Shown: positions 53,332 through 63,048, counted from the stretch's first letter. The stretch: 64,000 bases of DNA from Romboutsia hominis (GCF_900002575.1 NZ_LN650648.1:1364001-1428000); one strand, 5' to 3'. The notes: generated from the letters alone by a model not told the origin. Numbers and translations are program-made.

Positions 53332-53505
53332 TTATATAACTCCTCTTAATATTTTAGTATTTATATTTTACCACTAAAATCTAACTATTTACAACCTTAT
53401 TTAATTTAATCAAAATAAATTATACATTTATAATATTTTATAGTTAACAAAATACGAATTAATTAATATCTTAATATTAGTTAAATATTTTGGGGGTGTC
53501 ATCCA

Positions 53506-54123
53506 ATGCTACAATCTCTTCTCTTGGTGCTATCACTTTCATTAGATACATTTGTAGCTAGTGTTGCTTATGGTACAAATAAAATTAAAATTCCTTTTAA
53601 ATCGGCATCTATAATAACATTAGTATCTACAATTACTTTAGGTATTTCTTTATTTTTGGGATCTTTGTTTAAAGATTTACTATCAGCCAATATAGCATCC
53701 TTATTAAGCTTTTTATTGTTATTAGGGCTTGGCATATTTAGATTATTTGAATGTATAATTAAAAGCTATATAGATAAAATATATAATAATCAAGCTCCTC
53801 TAACATTTAAATTATTTGATTTTAAGTTTGTACTTGAAATTTATGCGGATGAAACTAAAGCAGATTATGATAAATCTAAAATGCTTACACCTAAAGAAGC
53901 TTTTTATCTTGCAATAGCTCTTTCTTTAGATAGTTTAGCAGTTGGATTTGGAAGCAGTTTAGGATATATTAATTATGCAGAAGTTTTATTATTATCTTTA
54001 ATTATTGGATTTTTATCTTTACTATTTGGTTGTATAGTAGGTTGTCATATTAATAAGATTAGCCATATTAATTTGTCTTGGTTATCAGGAGTAATGCTTA
54101 TAGCTCTTGCATTTATAAGATAA
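53506..54123 (+). CDS. ytaF: YtaF family sporulation membrane protein (MntP-like)
   Basis: 205 aa, six TM helices in two repeats with conserved Asp pairs: LSLSLDTFVASVAYG near the start, ALSLDSLAVGFGSSLG in the second. This two-fold repeat is that of MntP/YtaF; length and the central hydrophilic loop (about 100-130) fit YtaF. Named for sporulation in Bacillus; role unknown, possibly ion transport. ATG follows GGGGGTG. Supports a spore-forming host. Ends at a terminator. Confidence 0.85.
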   Translation: MLQSLLLVLSLSLDTFVASVAYGTNKIKIPFKSASIITLVSTITLGISLFLGSLFKDLLSANIASLLSFLLLLGLGIFRLFECIIKSYIDKIYNNQAPLTFKLFDFKFVLEIYADETKADYDKSKMLTPKEAFYLAIALSLDSLAVGFGSSLGYINYAEVLLLSLIIGFLSLLFGCIVGCHINKISHINLSWLSGVMLIALAFIR

Positions 54124-54158
54124 AAAAAGAGTTATCTCATACTTGAGATAACTCTTTT
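54123..54158. terminator. Terminator between ytaF and the Na/Pi gene
   Basis: AAAGAGTTATCTCA and TGAGATAACTCTTTT pair; convergent genes lie on both sides. Confidence 0.88.
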
Positions 54159-54161
54159 GAC

Positions 54162-55787
54162 TTATGCTACTTTATTACTGTTTGCTTTTATAACTTGTTG
54201 AGCTATATTTACTGAATGGTCAGATATTCTCTCTAAATTACTTACTATATCTAAATAAACAACTCCATTATCTATTGTGCATACACTCTCATCTAATCTT
54301 TTCATATGATTTTGACGACATACTTTTTCCATTATATCAACTTGTTCTTCCATTTTGACAACTCTTAATGCTAAATCCACATTATTAGATTCTAAAGATT
54401 CAAGTGCATAAGTATATGTGCTTAATACTTTGTTGTATATTTCAGTTAACTCACCTTTACATTCATCAGATAATTTTAATTCTTTAGTTAATATTATTTC
54501 TGATAATTCAGCTATATTTTCAGCATGATCTCCTATTCTTTCTATATCATTTACAGTATTGAATAGATAGTCAACACCTTCTCTTGAATCATCATTTAAA
54601 GTTGTTTTAGATAGCTTTAGTAAGAAACTTAGTATAGCTTTTTGTAATTCATTTATCTTTATTTCTTCATTAAATGCCTTTTTTATTTTAGCATCTGACA
54701 TTTCAAGCACACCTTCCATTGAACAAATCAGAGCTTTCTTAGCTTTTTCACCCATTCTTAAAGTCTCTTTAATAGTATTTGATAAAGCTATAGATGGTGT
54801 TTCTAATATTCTTTCATCTAAGAATTTAACAGTTTTTCTCTCTTCTATTTCATCTTCTTTCTCTGGAACTAACTTCATAGTAAGTTTTACTATTAACTTA
54901 GAAAAAGGTAATAGTAGTATAACGTTAGTTATATTAAATAAAGTATGTGCATTAGCTATTTGTCTACTCACATCATTTGGATCTAAGTGTGTAACTACCA
55001 TTGTTATTGGCTTACTTAGTAATAACATAAATACCAATGTCCCTATTACATTAAATGTTAAATGCATTGTAGCAGCTCTTTTAGCGTTCTTACTAGCACC
55101 TATACTTGATATTAATGAAGTAACGCAAGTCCCGATATTTTCACCATATAATATTGGTAAAGCAGATGATAATGGTAATATTCCTTCAGATGCAAGTGCA
55201 AGTAACATACCCATTGAAGCACTAGAACTTTGAACTATTGCAGTTATACCAAATCCAAGAAGTATACCAAGTATCGGATTATGTCCAAATGATACTAATG
55301 CATTAGTAAATCCTGAAAACTCTTTTAAAGGTGCAACAGCTTCCTTCATAAAATCCATACCTGTAAATAATATACCAAATCCTATAAATATTTCAGCTAT
55401 TGTTTTAACCTTTGGCTTAGAACTAAATAAGTAAAGTATTATACCTACGCCTAATGCCATTGGCGCTAACCCAACTAAATCTAGTGATACTAATTGAGCA
55501 GTTATAGTTGTTCCTATATTGGCTCCCATTATTACACCTATTGCTTGAGGTAGTGTCATTATACCCGCATTAACAAATCCAACTACCATAACTGTCGTAG
55601 CACTTGAACTTTGTATTATAGCTGTAACTAAAGCTCCAACTATAACCCCCATTAGTACATTACTAGTTAGAAGTTCAACTATCTTTTTTAGTTTTTCTCC
55701 TGCTGACTTTTGAAGGCCATCAGCCATCAAATTCATACCGTATAGAAAAAGACCTAGTCCCCCCATCAGGTTTATTGCTATTTCCAC
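54162..55787 (-). CDS. Na+/phosphate cotransporter (NptA/YjbB-like) with PhoU domain
   Basis: 541 aa. Two inverted repeats with QSSSATT in the first (IIQSSSATTVMVVGF) and QSSSASMGMLLAL in the second, the SLC34/NptA signature. A C-terminal ~200 residues of PhoU-like helices (FNTVNDIERIGDHAENIAE, SNLERISDHSVNIAQ) bind metal clusters and likely sense phosphate or regulate transport. GTG start after AAGGAGG; no ATG in frame nearby. Single gene. Confidence 0.88.
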   Translation of the reverse strand: MEIAINLMGGLGLFLYGMNLMADGLQKSAGEKLKKIVELLTSNVLMGVIVGALVTAIIQSSSATTVMVVGFVNAGIMTLPQAIGVIMGANIGTTITAQLVSLDLVGLAPMALGVGIILYLFSSKPKVKTIAEIFIGFGILFTGMDFMKEAVAPLKEFSGFTNALVSFGHNPILGILLGFGITAIVQSSSASMGMLLALASEGILPLSSALPILYGENIGTCVTSLISSIGASKNAKRAATMHLTFNVIGTLVFMLLLSKPITMVVTHLDPNDVSRQIANAHTLFNITNVILLLPFSKLIVKLTMKLVPEKEDEIEERKTVKFLDERILETPSIALSNTIKETLRMGEKAKKALICSMEGVLEMSDAKIKKAFNEEIKINELQKAILSFLLKLSKTTLNDDSREGVDYLFNTVNDIERIGDHAENIAELSEIILTKELKLSDECKGELTEIYNKVLSTYTYALESLESNNVDLALRVVKMEEQVDIMEKVCRQNHMKRLDESVCTIDNGVVYLDIVSNLERISDHSVNIAQQVIKANSNKVA

Positions 55788-56006
55788 TATATTTCTTCCT
55801 CCTTAAAACTTTAATGTTTTTAAAATTAAATAATTTTATTCTTTTATTATTACAAACTTATTCTATCAAAAAAATTGTCATAATGTGTTAAGCAAATGTT
55901 AATTTATTGCACTTAATGTTAAATCTATGTTAAATAAAAGTTGATTAAATCCTATTATGTTAAGTTTTTTAAATTTAAGTTAAAAATAATATATGTAATG
56001 TAAATA

Positions 56007-56036
56007 AAAAAACCCATTAAATGGGTTTTATTTTCT
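56007..56036 (-). terminator. Terminator after the 176-aa gene
   Basis: AAAACCCATT and AATGGGTTTT pair with almost no loop; overlaps the gene's stop. TTTTTTTATTT follows on the minus strand. Confidence 0.75.
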
Positions 56037-56558
56037 AAAGTCTTTTAAGTTATTTTCTATGCTTAAATTTTTTAATATTGATGTTAATAATATTTGTCTA
56101 GTTTCTATTGATTTACCAAACTCTTCAAAGCTTTTCATACAATCTAACTGATAAGTTTCTATTATGCCTTTTTCTAATTCTTCTAAATGTTTTACGATAT
56201 ACTCCTTTATATCTTCTTTGCTTTTTAACCTATCTATTTCTTCGCCTCTTAAAACATGCTTAAATATTTCAAATCCCTCACCTTTTGATCCCCATATAAA
56301 TATTCTAAATGTTATTAATGCCATTTCACAATATATACCTGCACTTATAGAATTCATATGATTTATATCTTCATACAAATGTTGATTAAAATCAAAGAAG
56401 TTACTAGATGCTATTTCATAAGTTTTTTGAGGTTCAAATTCGATATTACTTTCAGCTATGTTTTTGTCTAAACTTTCATAGCCACTACTTTTTATAAGAA
56501 CATCACATAATGGTGATGTATGTATTGATAATTTGTCTTTTGATAAAAATTGTTTCAT
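56028..56558 (-). CDS. Hypothetical soluble protein (176 aa)
   Basis: No family recognised. All-helical look; central YEDINHMNSISAGIYCEMAL with aromatic-rich neighbours and three scattered Cys. No signal peptide. The frame is open to 56618 but ATG 56558 with AAGGAG is the start. Could belong to a helical-bundle DUF. It stands alone between the Na/Pi gene and a lipoprotein gene. Confidence 0.6.
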   Translation of the reverse strand: MKQFLSKDKLSIHTSPLCDVLIKSSGYESLDKNIAESNIEFEPQKTYEIASSNFFDFNQHLYEDINHMNSISAGIYCEMALITFRIFIWGSKGEGFEIFKHVLRGEEIDRLKSKEDIKEYIVKHLEELEKGIIETYQLDCMKSFEEFGKSIETRQILLTSILKNLSIENNLKDFRK

Positions 56559-56745
56559 AGTTTTGCTCCTTAATTTAAAATATATGTTTATTATAACTAT
56601 GAGTCTATTTTTAAACAATAGTTATTGTAGAAAATATCTATAATAATTAGATTTACTAGTATTTATGGCAACAGATGAACAGCATATAATTGTTTATCTG
56701 TAAACTTAGTTTTTATAGTAATTACTACTATATTAAAATGAATAT

Positions 56746-56787
56746 AAAAAAGATGTGTAAAATAATTATATTTTGCACATCTTTTTA
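56746..56787 (-). terminator. Hairpin downstream of the small lipoprotein gene
   Basis: AAAAAGATGTGTAAAATA and TATTTTGCACATCTTTTT pair with one T-G step; about 75 bases beyond the lipoprotein stop. T tract in the arm. Confidence 0.7.
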
Positions 56788-56863
56788 GTATTAATATTAT
56801 TATATAAAAAGTTTCATATTGATTTATTTTCTAAGAATTAATTTAAAGCCATACTTTACATAG

Positions 56864-57277
56864 CTACTTAGCCCAGTAGTAAACATCGCCATTTTTACTT
56901 ACTGCATATATATTATCGTCTTTTGTGCCTACAGTAAGCTTATTATTTTTGATTTTTTCTTTTATATCTTTTTCATTAAACCATTTAGTTTCTATAAACT
57001 TATCATCTAGTACACTTTTTTTATCTACCTTTTCTAATGTTTGTATAAATTTATCTGTTTCATCTTTTGGTATTATAAATCTTCCATTTGCTTTATTGGA
57101 ATCTAAGTTATGAACTTCTTGTATATTGGTAGCATTAGTTGGGATATTTTCAGGAATCCAACCTCTTTCTATTATATCTTTAGCATCTTTATAGCTATTA
57201 AACTTATGGATTTTTATATCCATACTACATCCTGTCAATATAGTTGCCAACATTAAAAATACTATTATTTTCTTCAT
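56864..57277 (-). CDS. Small lipoprotein (137 aa)
   Basis: Signal peptide and lipobox: KKIIVFLMLATILTGCSMD (Cys near 17). The mature part has ERGWIPENIPTNATNIQEVH, a stretch seen in clostridial lipoproteins of unknown role, and ends in a beta-rich VGTKDDNIYAVSKNGDVYYW. An ATG upstream at 57304 exists, but TGGAGG suits the ATG at 57277. Stands alone. Confidence 0.7.
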   Translation of the reverse strand: MKKIIVFLMLATILTGCSMDIKIHKFNSYKDAKDIIERGWIPENIPTNATNIQEVHNLDSNKANGRFIIPKDETDKFIQTLEKVDKKSVLDDKFIETKWFNEKDIKEKIKNNKLTVGTKDDNIYAVSKNGDVYYWAK

Positions 57278-57399
57278 TCTCAATTTCCTCCATGTCCGTT
57301 TCATTTAATATTATAAACATATTATATATACTATATCTTAAAAAATAATAAACCCAACATTAAATAAATCTTAAATTATTTAAATAGTATCCAAAAATA

Positions 57400-57462
57400 C
57401 AAAAAGACCATCTTAAAATAAGTCTAGCTAATAACAAAACTTACTGTAAGACGGTCTTATAT
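57400..57462 (-). terminator. Terminator after the DUF898-like gene
   Basis: AAGACCATCTTA and TAAGACGGTCTT pair with one mismatch around a long loop; TTTTTGTATTTTT follows on the minus strand. Confidence 0.7.
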
Positions 57463-57470
57463 AACTTTTA

Positions 57471-57773
57471 TTAATCTTTAAATACAGTATTTTCAGTTTT
57501 CCATTGTAATAATTTTATATATAACCAAAAACCATATATACCAAGAGTTATTATAGTTAATACTAGCCATTTTATATAGTTAAAAAATAAGCTAGATCCA
57601 GTACCTTTAAATTCGAGCCTTCTTCCTTCTATTACCGTATTTTCGGCTTCCCATCTATATTTTATGCACATAGCCCACGGTGTGGCTAATCCTAACGTAA
57701 AAGCAGTTATTAACCAAGCTAATATATTAACTCCAATAAGTCCTAGTAATCCACCTTCAAATCTTGATTCCAT
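57471..57773 (-). CDS. DUF898/YjgN-like small membrane protein (100 aa)
   Basis: Two hydrophobic helices (about 10-32 and 65-85) each preceded by the repeated pattern of this family: LGLATPWAMCIKYRWEAENT with IEGRRLEFKGTG, and LGIYGFWLYIKLLQWKTENT. ATG follows AGGAGGG. Function unknown; single gene. Confidence 0.8.
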   Translation of the reverse strand: MESRFEGGLLGLIGVNILAWLITAFTLGLATPWAMCIKYRWEAENTVIEGRRLEFKGTGSSLFFNYIKWLVLTIITLGIYGFWLYIKLLQWKTENTVFKD

Positions 57774-57892
57774 ATGTTTCCCTCCTATTATGTATATATA
57801 TTAATATATATGCATAATAAAGTATATAAACTGCAACTTAATTAAATCTTAAATAAACCTTAAAACTTTATAAAAATTTATGGTATAGTGAA

Positions 57893-58438
57893 TTATTCTT
57901 TTATTATAAATCTTTCTATAAAATTAACAATTACTTTTTCTAAGTCTCCACTATCTTCTACTTCTATTATCCTAGGTGTAGCTAATTCACCTCCATGTTC
58001 AAAGTTTACGCTTGATATTACGATTTCTTTGTCTTCATAGTCAAAGTCAAGTGTTAAACCTACTAGGTTATTTAAATCTAGTCTAAAGTCCCCAATGTCT
58101 CTTATATTATAATCCTCATACTCATCATCACCATAACTTCTTAAATTATATATCTTTCCATCTAAAAATTCTACCTTATCTAAATCTTCATTAGTCTTAC
58201 CTATAGCAAAATGGAGTGCATACTCTTCTCCTAACAATAAATTAGCATAATCACTTGCATCATTTATATCTTCATAATCTTCATCAAAAGTTATTACATC
58301 CATATAGTCTCTATCTATCAAACATACTCTTGATACATAATCTGGATAATCATATAATAATTCATCACAATTATCCTTATAATAATTTATAAAATTTTCT
58401 AATCTAAACTCTTCTGGTTTTATTCTTATAGCTTGCAT
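57893..58438 (-). CDS. Acidic hypothetical protein (181 aa)
   Basis: No family recognised. Highly acidic throughout (clusters such as DEDYEDINDASDY and DDEYEDYNIRD), Tyr-rich, with alternating beta-like strands in the second half (LVGLTLDFDYEDKEIVISSV). No signal peptide or TM. ATG follows AAAGGAC. Ends without an obvious terminator. Confidence 0.6.
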   Translation of the reverse strand: MQAIRIKPEEFRLENFINYYKDNCDELLYDYPDYVSRVCLIDRDYMDVITFDEDYEDINDASDYANLLLGEEYALHFAIGKTNEDLDKVEFLDGKIYNLRSYGDDEYEDYNIRDIGDFRLDLNNLVGLTLDFDYEDKEIVISSVNFEHGGELATPRIIEVEDSGDLEKVIVNFIERFIIKE

Positions 58439-58721
58439 ATTTATGTCCTTTCTATACTAATTCGTCAAATCTTTGTTATGCTAAAAATCAAATTTAATTT
58501 AAAATATGTTTGTATATTTTTAATACTTATATAATATATCATACTATTAATTCACTTTGAATATATGTTTTTTTATATGCTCCTTTTTTATTATTAATCT
58601 CAACTATATCTTTCAATAATATAAGAGAATTTGAATAATGGAGCGTTTCTACAAATAATGAATTAATATATACAGTCAACTAAAATATGAAAAAAACTAT
58701 AATTGTAGTAAATATAATAAT

Positions 58722-58766
58722 ATAAAAAGAGCCCTTATTTAGAAATTTAATACAGGCTCTTTTTAT
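58722..58766 (-). terminator. Terminator after the ABC operon
   Basis: AAAAAGAGCC and GGCTCTTTTT pair with a 21-base loop, ten bases beyond the permease stop; the 283 bases to its left hold no gene I can support. Confidence 0.8.
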
Positions 58767-58775
58767 TAATTCAAA

Positions 58776-59408
58776 TTATTTGAACTCTTTTTTATCATAT
58801 ATCTTTATGGATATTATCATAGATATTAAAATAGTTAAAATACTTATAATTATTGATACTATTAAAGGATTTATATTATTTATATAGTCTATTATATTTT
58901 TTAGCTGTTTTGAAGGATTTTGAAGTATATCTACAATTGGCATTGAACAAAATATTGTAGCTAAAGTTATAGCCATAGTTATGAATTTTCCCTTTATTGC
59001 ACCATATTTAATCATTGTTGGAATTAACATACTAATAATTAATGTAGATGATAATATTACTGTAGTTAATAGTAAATCTAAATTTATATCAACTTCTATT
59101 ATATGGTATATAACACTTACTATAAGCATTGATGATATCATTGTTATAATACCAATTACATATCTCGATATAACGTACTCACTTCTTTTTACAGGAATTA
59201 CTCCTATCAAATTATCTATACCACTTACATCTTCATAAGACATAAGCTGTGGTACACCAACAATTGTAATCATTGAAGATAAAGCACCTATAAATGAAGG
59301 ATTGATTGCTGATACAAATAACCACATTATAATTATTATACCAACTTGCTTAAGTATTGCTTTAAAATTTATTAAACTCATTTTAGTAAGATTCATTATA
59401 TTATTCAT
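58776..59408 (-). CDS. ABC-2-type permease of a YtrA-regulated ABC system
   Basis: 210 aa, six hydrophobic segments from about residue 18 to the basic tail KIYDKKEFK. The loop DVSGIDNLIGVIPVKRSEYV resembles the ABC-2 permeases that lie next to YtrA regulators (relatives of the YtrBCDEF and bacitracin/lantibiotic-resistance families). ATG 7 bases after a run of G. It starts one base after the ATPase stop, so translation should be coupled. Confidence 0.78.
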   Translation of the reverse strand: MNNIMNLTKMSLINFKAILKQVGIIIIMWLFVSAINPSFIGALSSMITIVGVPQLMSYEDVSGIDNLIGVIPVKRSEYVISRYVIGIITMISSMLIVSVIYHIIEVDINLDLLLTTVILSSTLIISMLIPTMIKYGAIKGKFITMAITLATIFCSMPIVDILQNPSKQLKNIIDYINNINPLIVSIIISILTILISMIISIKIYDKKEFK

Positions 59409-59409
59409 A

Positions 59410-60263
59410 TTAATACCCCCTAGTATAATACATTAGTATATCTTCTAAATTAACTTTGTCATAAACAACTTCTTCCCCAAATATTTCGTATGCATGTTTT
59501 ACATTTGATGTTAATCCTTCAAATCCAAATGAATTTTCATTAAATGCTACTAATGCTCTTTTAGTTTCATTGTCTAATAAATTTTTCCCACCTCTTATCA
59601 TACTATGTCTTTCTAATATGCTATCTTTATCTCCGCTTAGTATTATTTTCCCATCATATATAAATACTAAATAGTCTGAGACTTTATCTAAATCAGATGT
59701 TATATGAGTAGAATAAAATACAGTAGCTTCTTCTTTTTCTATATGTTCTTGAAGTATATCTAAAAATTCATTTCTGACTAAAGGGTCTAAATTTGCTGTT
59801 GGTTCATCCATTATTATAAGCTTTGGATGATGAGACAGCGCCATTGTTAATTCAAACTTTTTCTGTTGTCCCTTTGAAAGTTTCTTATATATTTTATTTT
59901 CATCTAATTTAAATTTTTGTATATATCTTCTATACAATGATTCATCCCAATTCTTATAAAAAAAAGATACTGACTTTTTTATATCCTTAAGTTTAGATTC
60001 ATTTAAGTAACCAGGAACATCACCAATATAACCTATTAATTCTTTTGTATTTATATCATTTTTTTATATTCTTTTCCAAATATTTTTATACTACCACTAT
60101 CTTTAAATATCATATTCATAATTAATTTTATTGTGGTAGTTTTTCCTGATCCATTTGGACCTATAAACCCTGTTATATATCCCTTTTTTATATCTAAATT
60201 ATCTATACATAAATTAAATGTATCTAAATTTTTCTTCAAATTTCTAATCTCTATTGCATTCAT
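59410..60263 (-). pseudogene. ABC transporter ATP-binding protein, frameshifted at A7
   Basis: N-terminal part holds Walker A GPNGSGKTTTIK (60263 side). At a run of seven A (plus T 60059-60065) the zero frame meets a stop within two codons; adding one base restores KEYKKNDINTKELIGYIGD, then VPGYLNESKLKDIKKS and on into the next frame, with signature KLSKGQQKK, Walker B LIIMDEPTANLD and the switch His in YSTHI. Everything an ABC ATPase needs is present across the two frames (~284 aa). A real mutation, slippage or sequencing error are all possible. Second gene of gntR-ATPase-permease. Confidence 0.85.
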
Positions 60264-60274
60264 AATATACCTCC

Positions 60275-60649
60275 TTATATTTCTTCATATATACTTTTAA
60301 ATATTTCTAGTCCTTCTTCTAATGTTATACCTACTGATTTTACTTGCCTTATAATATCCTCTAATTTATTTTCTATTTCATATAAAGCTATTTCTCTTAA
60401 TCGATCTGTATTTTTTGTTGATACAAAAGTTCCTCGCCCTGTAACAGTCTCTATAAATCCTTCTTTCTCAAGTTCTTCATAGGCTCTTTTTATGGTTATT
60501 ATGCTAACCTTTAATTCTTTTGCGAAATTTCTTATAGATGGGAGACCTTCCCCTGGCTTTAATGTTGAGTCTAATATCTGATTTTGTATCTGGCTTTTTA
60601 TTTGTTCATACAAGGGTATTGTTGATGTATTACTTATATTTATATTCAA
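60275..60649 (-). CDS. GntR-family regulator, YtrA type
   Basis: 124 aa. N-terminal winged HTH (PLYEQIKSQIQNQILDSTLK, GEGLPSIRNFAKELKVS, ITIKRAYEELEKEGFIETV) and a short ~50 residue helical tail, the YtrA build. TTG start with GAGGTG 7 bases away. First gene of the ABC operon; a 10-bp perfect dyad upstream is its likely operator. YtrA-type regulators usually answer cell-wall stress or antibiotics. Confidence 0.88.
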   Translation of the reverse strand: MNINISNTSTIPLYEQIKSQIQNQILDSTLKPGEGLPSIRNFAKELKVSIITIKRAYEELEKEGFIETVTGRGTFVSTKNTDRLREIALYEIENKLEDIIRQVKSVGITLEEGLEIFKSIYEEI

Positions 60650-60679
60650 TTTTACACCTCTCTTCCTTACTTAATATTT

Positions 60680-60715
60680 AGTGTATATAAAATGTATATA
60701 TTATATATATACACT
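60680..60715 (-). promoter_or_regulatory. Inverted repeat, probable YtrA-type operator
   Basis: AGTGTATATA-N16-TATATACACT, a perfect 10-bp dyad 31 bases before the start. The GTGTA/TACAC ends match YtrA-type operators. A further TGTACACTT lies just beyond. Confidence 0.7.
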
Positions 60716-60952
60716 TTATGTACACTTCATGTCAACCTATTTTCAAAATTAATTAAAAAAATATATACTTAATGATTTTTATTTAAATGTAAGTTTTATA
60801 GAATTGTTCTGTAACAATAAATTAAATACTATTGTAATATAATAAAAATATAGTATCATTTTTAATAACTTTTTTATAATCTATTGTATATGGTTTTAAA
60901 TAATGTTAGTATATGCTGATGGATATGTCTTACATAAAAGGGGGGAATGTTT

Positions 60953-62299
60953 ATGACTAAAGATATGACTACTGGTAATCCAGTAAAATTAATTTTATAT
61001 TTTTCTATACCATTACTTATAGGAAATATTTTTCAACAATTCTATAGTATGGTAGATACAATAATTGTTGGAAGATTTTTAGGTGTTAAAGCTCTAGCAG
61101 CTGTTGGATCAACAAGTTCTATGATTTTTTTAATAATAGGATTTATATTAGGCCTTGCATCTGGTTTTTCCGTATTAGTTTCACAAAGGTTTGGAGCAAA
61201 TGATGAAGAAGGTGTTAAAAAAGCCGTAGGTAGTGCAATTGTACTGTCTGTAATTATGACTATTATAATTACTATTTTAAGTATATTTTTTACTAAACCA
61301 CTTTTAAATTTAATGAAAACTCCACATGATATAATAGATGAAGCTTATTCATATATAATAATTATATACGGAGGTATATTTGTTACATTTTTCTATAATA
61401 TAATTGCAAGTATACTTCGTGCACTTGGAGATAGTAAAACTCCTTTATATTTCTTAATTGTTGCATCCATTTTAAATATAATACTAGATTTGATGTTTAT
61501 AGTTAAATTCTCTATGGGAGTTAAAGGAGCTGCTTATGCTACTGTTATTTCCCAAGGAGTTTCAGGTATACTATGCTTAATTTATACTGCTAAAAAATTT
61601 CCTATATTAAGACTTGAAAAAAGACATTTTAGCTTCAACTTAGACTTTTATAAGAAACACTTAAATATAGGAATCCCAATGGCTCTTCAATTTTCAATAA
61701 CTGCTGTCGGAGCAGTAATACTTCAGGGTGCTGTTAATTCATTTGGATCAACTATTGTTGCTGCATATACTGCTGCTTCTAGGGTTGAACAACTTGTTAT
61801 GCAGCCAAGTGTAACATTTGGTGTTACTATGGCAACTTATTGTGCTCAAAATCTTGGTGCTAATAATATCGAACGAATTAAAGAGGGAGTTAAAAAGTGT
61901 ACATTAATAAATATAGCTATTGGTGTTATTGGTGGAATTATACTTATGACACTTGGTGAATATTTTGTTAAGCTATTTGTATCAAATTCAGATCCAAATG
62001 TAATATCATACGCTACTAAATATCTAACTACAGTTTCTTTCTTCTTTATACCTCTTAGCTTAATATTTATATACAGAAATGCACTTCAGGGTATGGGATA
62101 TACTTTCGTGCCTATGATGGCTGGTGTTTACGAATTACTTGCCAGAACTATTGTTGCATTTACATTACCTTTAGCTATTGGTTATACTGGTATTTGTTTA
62201 GCAGGTCCTATGGCTTGGCTTGCAGCATCTATACCGTTATTTATTGACTATCATAAAAAAGTTAATAGTATAAATTCTTCAGAGTGTTACTCATCATAA
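60953..62299 (+). CDS. MATE family efflux transporter (second copy)
   Basis: 448 aa, twelve TMs. MTKDMTTGNPVKLILYFSIP is the usual start of this clostridial MATE clade, and YSMVDTIIVGRFLGVKALAA is the N-terminal MATE signature. It differs clearly from the copy at 41488-42810. An ATG at 60947 is too near the GGGGGG; the ATG at 60953 is better spaced. Divergent from the gntR-ABC operon, sharing its regulatory region. Drug or metabolite export; substrate unknown. Confidence 0.87.
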   Translation: MTKDMTTGNPVKLILYFSIPLLIGNIFQQFYSMVDTIIVGRFLGVKALAAVGSTSSMIFLIIGFILGLASGFSVLVSQRFGANDEEGVKKAVGSAIVLSVIMTIIITILSIFFTKPLLNLMKTPHDIIDEAYSYIIIIYGGIFVTFFYNIIASILRALGDSKTPLYFLIVASILNIILDLMFIVKFSMGVKGAAYATVISQGVSGILCLIYTAKKFPILRLEKRHFSFNLDFYKKHLNIGIPMALQFSITAVGAVILQGAVNSFGSTIVAAYTAASRVEQLVMQPSVTFGVTMATYCAQNLGANNIERIKEGVKKCTLINIAIGVIGGIILMTLGEYFVKLFVSNSDPNVISYATKYLTTVSFFFIPLSLIFIYRNALQGMGYTFVPMMAGVYELLARTIVAFTLPLAIGYTGICLAGPMAWLAASIPLFIDYHKKVNSINSSECYSS

Positions 62300-62322
62300 A
62301 AATTATAAGACAAATCTACATT

Positions 62323-62359
62323 TAAAAAGCTAGCTTAAAAATTTAAGCTAGCTTTTTAT
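62323..62359. terminator. Bidirectional terminator between MATE and queL
   Basis: AAAAAGCTAGCTTAAA and TTTAAGCTAGCTTTTT form a perfect 16-bp stem with a 2-base loop. Overlaps the last codons of queL. Confidence 0.88.
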
Positions 62360-63048
62360 TCTCCTACTCCAAAATCAGTATTATTATATAATACTTCTAT
62401 ATTAGGATTTTTATCTAGTAAGTCTTTATATTTATCTACAAACCAATTAACTATCTCATCATCTCTTTTAATATCTGATGTATTATTTACAAAAACATTT
62501 ATAGTAGCATGATCAAAATTATTTAAAACTATATCCATATCTTTATCTATCATTTCTTTTGTCTGACCTTTTATACCTACCATCATGCATGGAGAATCAA
62601 AATAAGTTTTAAGTTCTTCTACACTTTTAAATTTAGCATTTTTATTTAGAAAATTATTTCTAAAGTCATAATCAAAACTTTCTACACCTATTTTAAAAGT
62701 TATAGGTATTTCAAAATATTCTCTCATATCTTGTATTTTATTTTTATATGACCAATGACTTTCTAAAAATAGTTTTTCAATATTTTTGTCTTTTATTATA
62801 TCTTTTATTTTATCAAGTGTAGCTTTCGGAAGTTCAAAACAACTTCCTGAGTTTATAACTTCTAAAACTTTGTATTTTCCTGTTATATTTTCAAGTACTT
62901 TAAAATTTAATTTATTTATTTCCTCTTCTGATTTTGAGTTATCTAATATATAATCACAGAAACTACATTTTCCCCATACGCATGGAAAACTTTTAAGTAG
63001 TACTATTTCTCTTTGGTTTTTATTAGTTATTTCACTATATCTGTCCAT
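62356..63048 (-). CDS. queL: Radical SAM enzyme, likely queuine lyase QueL
   Basis: 230 aa. The cluster motif reads CVWGKCSFC (Cx4Cx2C), not the textbook Cx3Cx2C. The following INSGSCFELPKA resembles the SAM-binding GGE region, and KIGVESFDYDFRNNF and GIKGQTKEMIDKDMD continue a partial TIM barrel. Small radical SAM proteins next to an ECF S component and a nucleoside hydrolase are the arrangement of the C. difficile queuine-salvage genes, in which QueL releases preQ1 from queuine. Assignment rests on this context plus size; the enzymatic step is from the literature family. ATG follows AAAGGAG. Confidence 0.72.
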   Translation of the reverse strand: MDRYSEITNKNQREIVLLKSFPCVWGKCSFCDYILDNSKSEEEINKLNFKVLENITGKYKVLEVINSGSCFELPKATLDKIKDIIKDKNIEKLFLESHWSYKNKIQDMREYFEIPITFKIGVESFDYDFRNNFLNKNAKFKSVEELKTYFDSPCMMVGIKGQTKEMIDKDMDIVLNNFDHATINVFVNNTSDIKRDDEIVNWFVDKYKDLLDKNPNIEVLYNNTDFGVGE

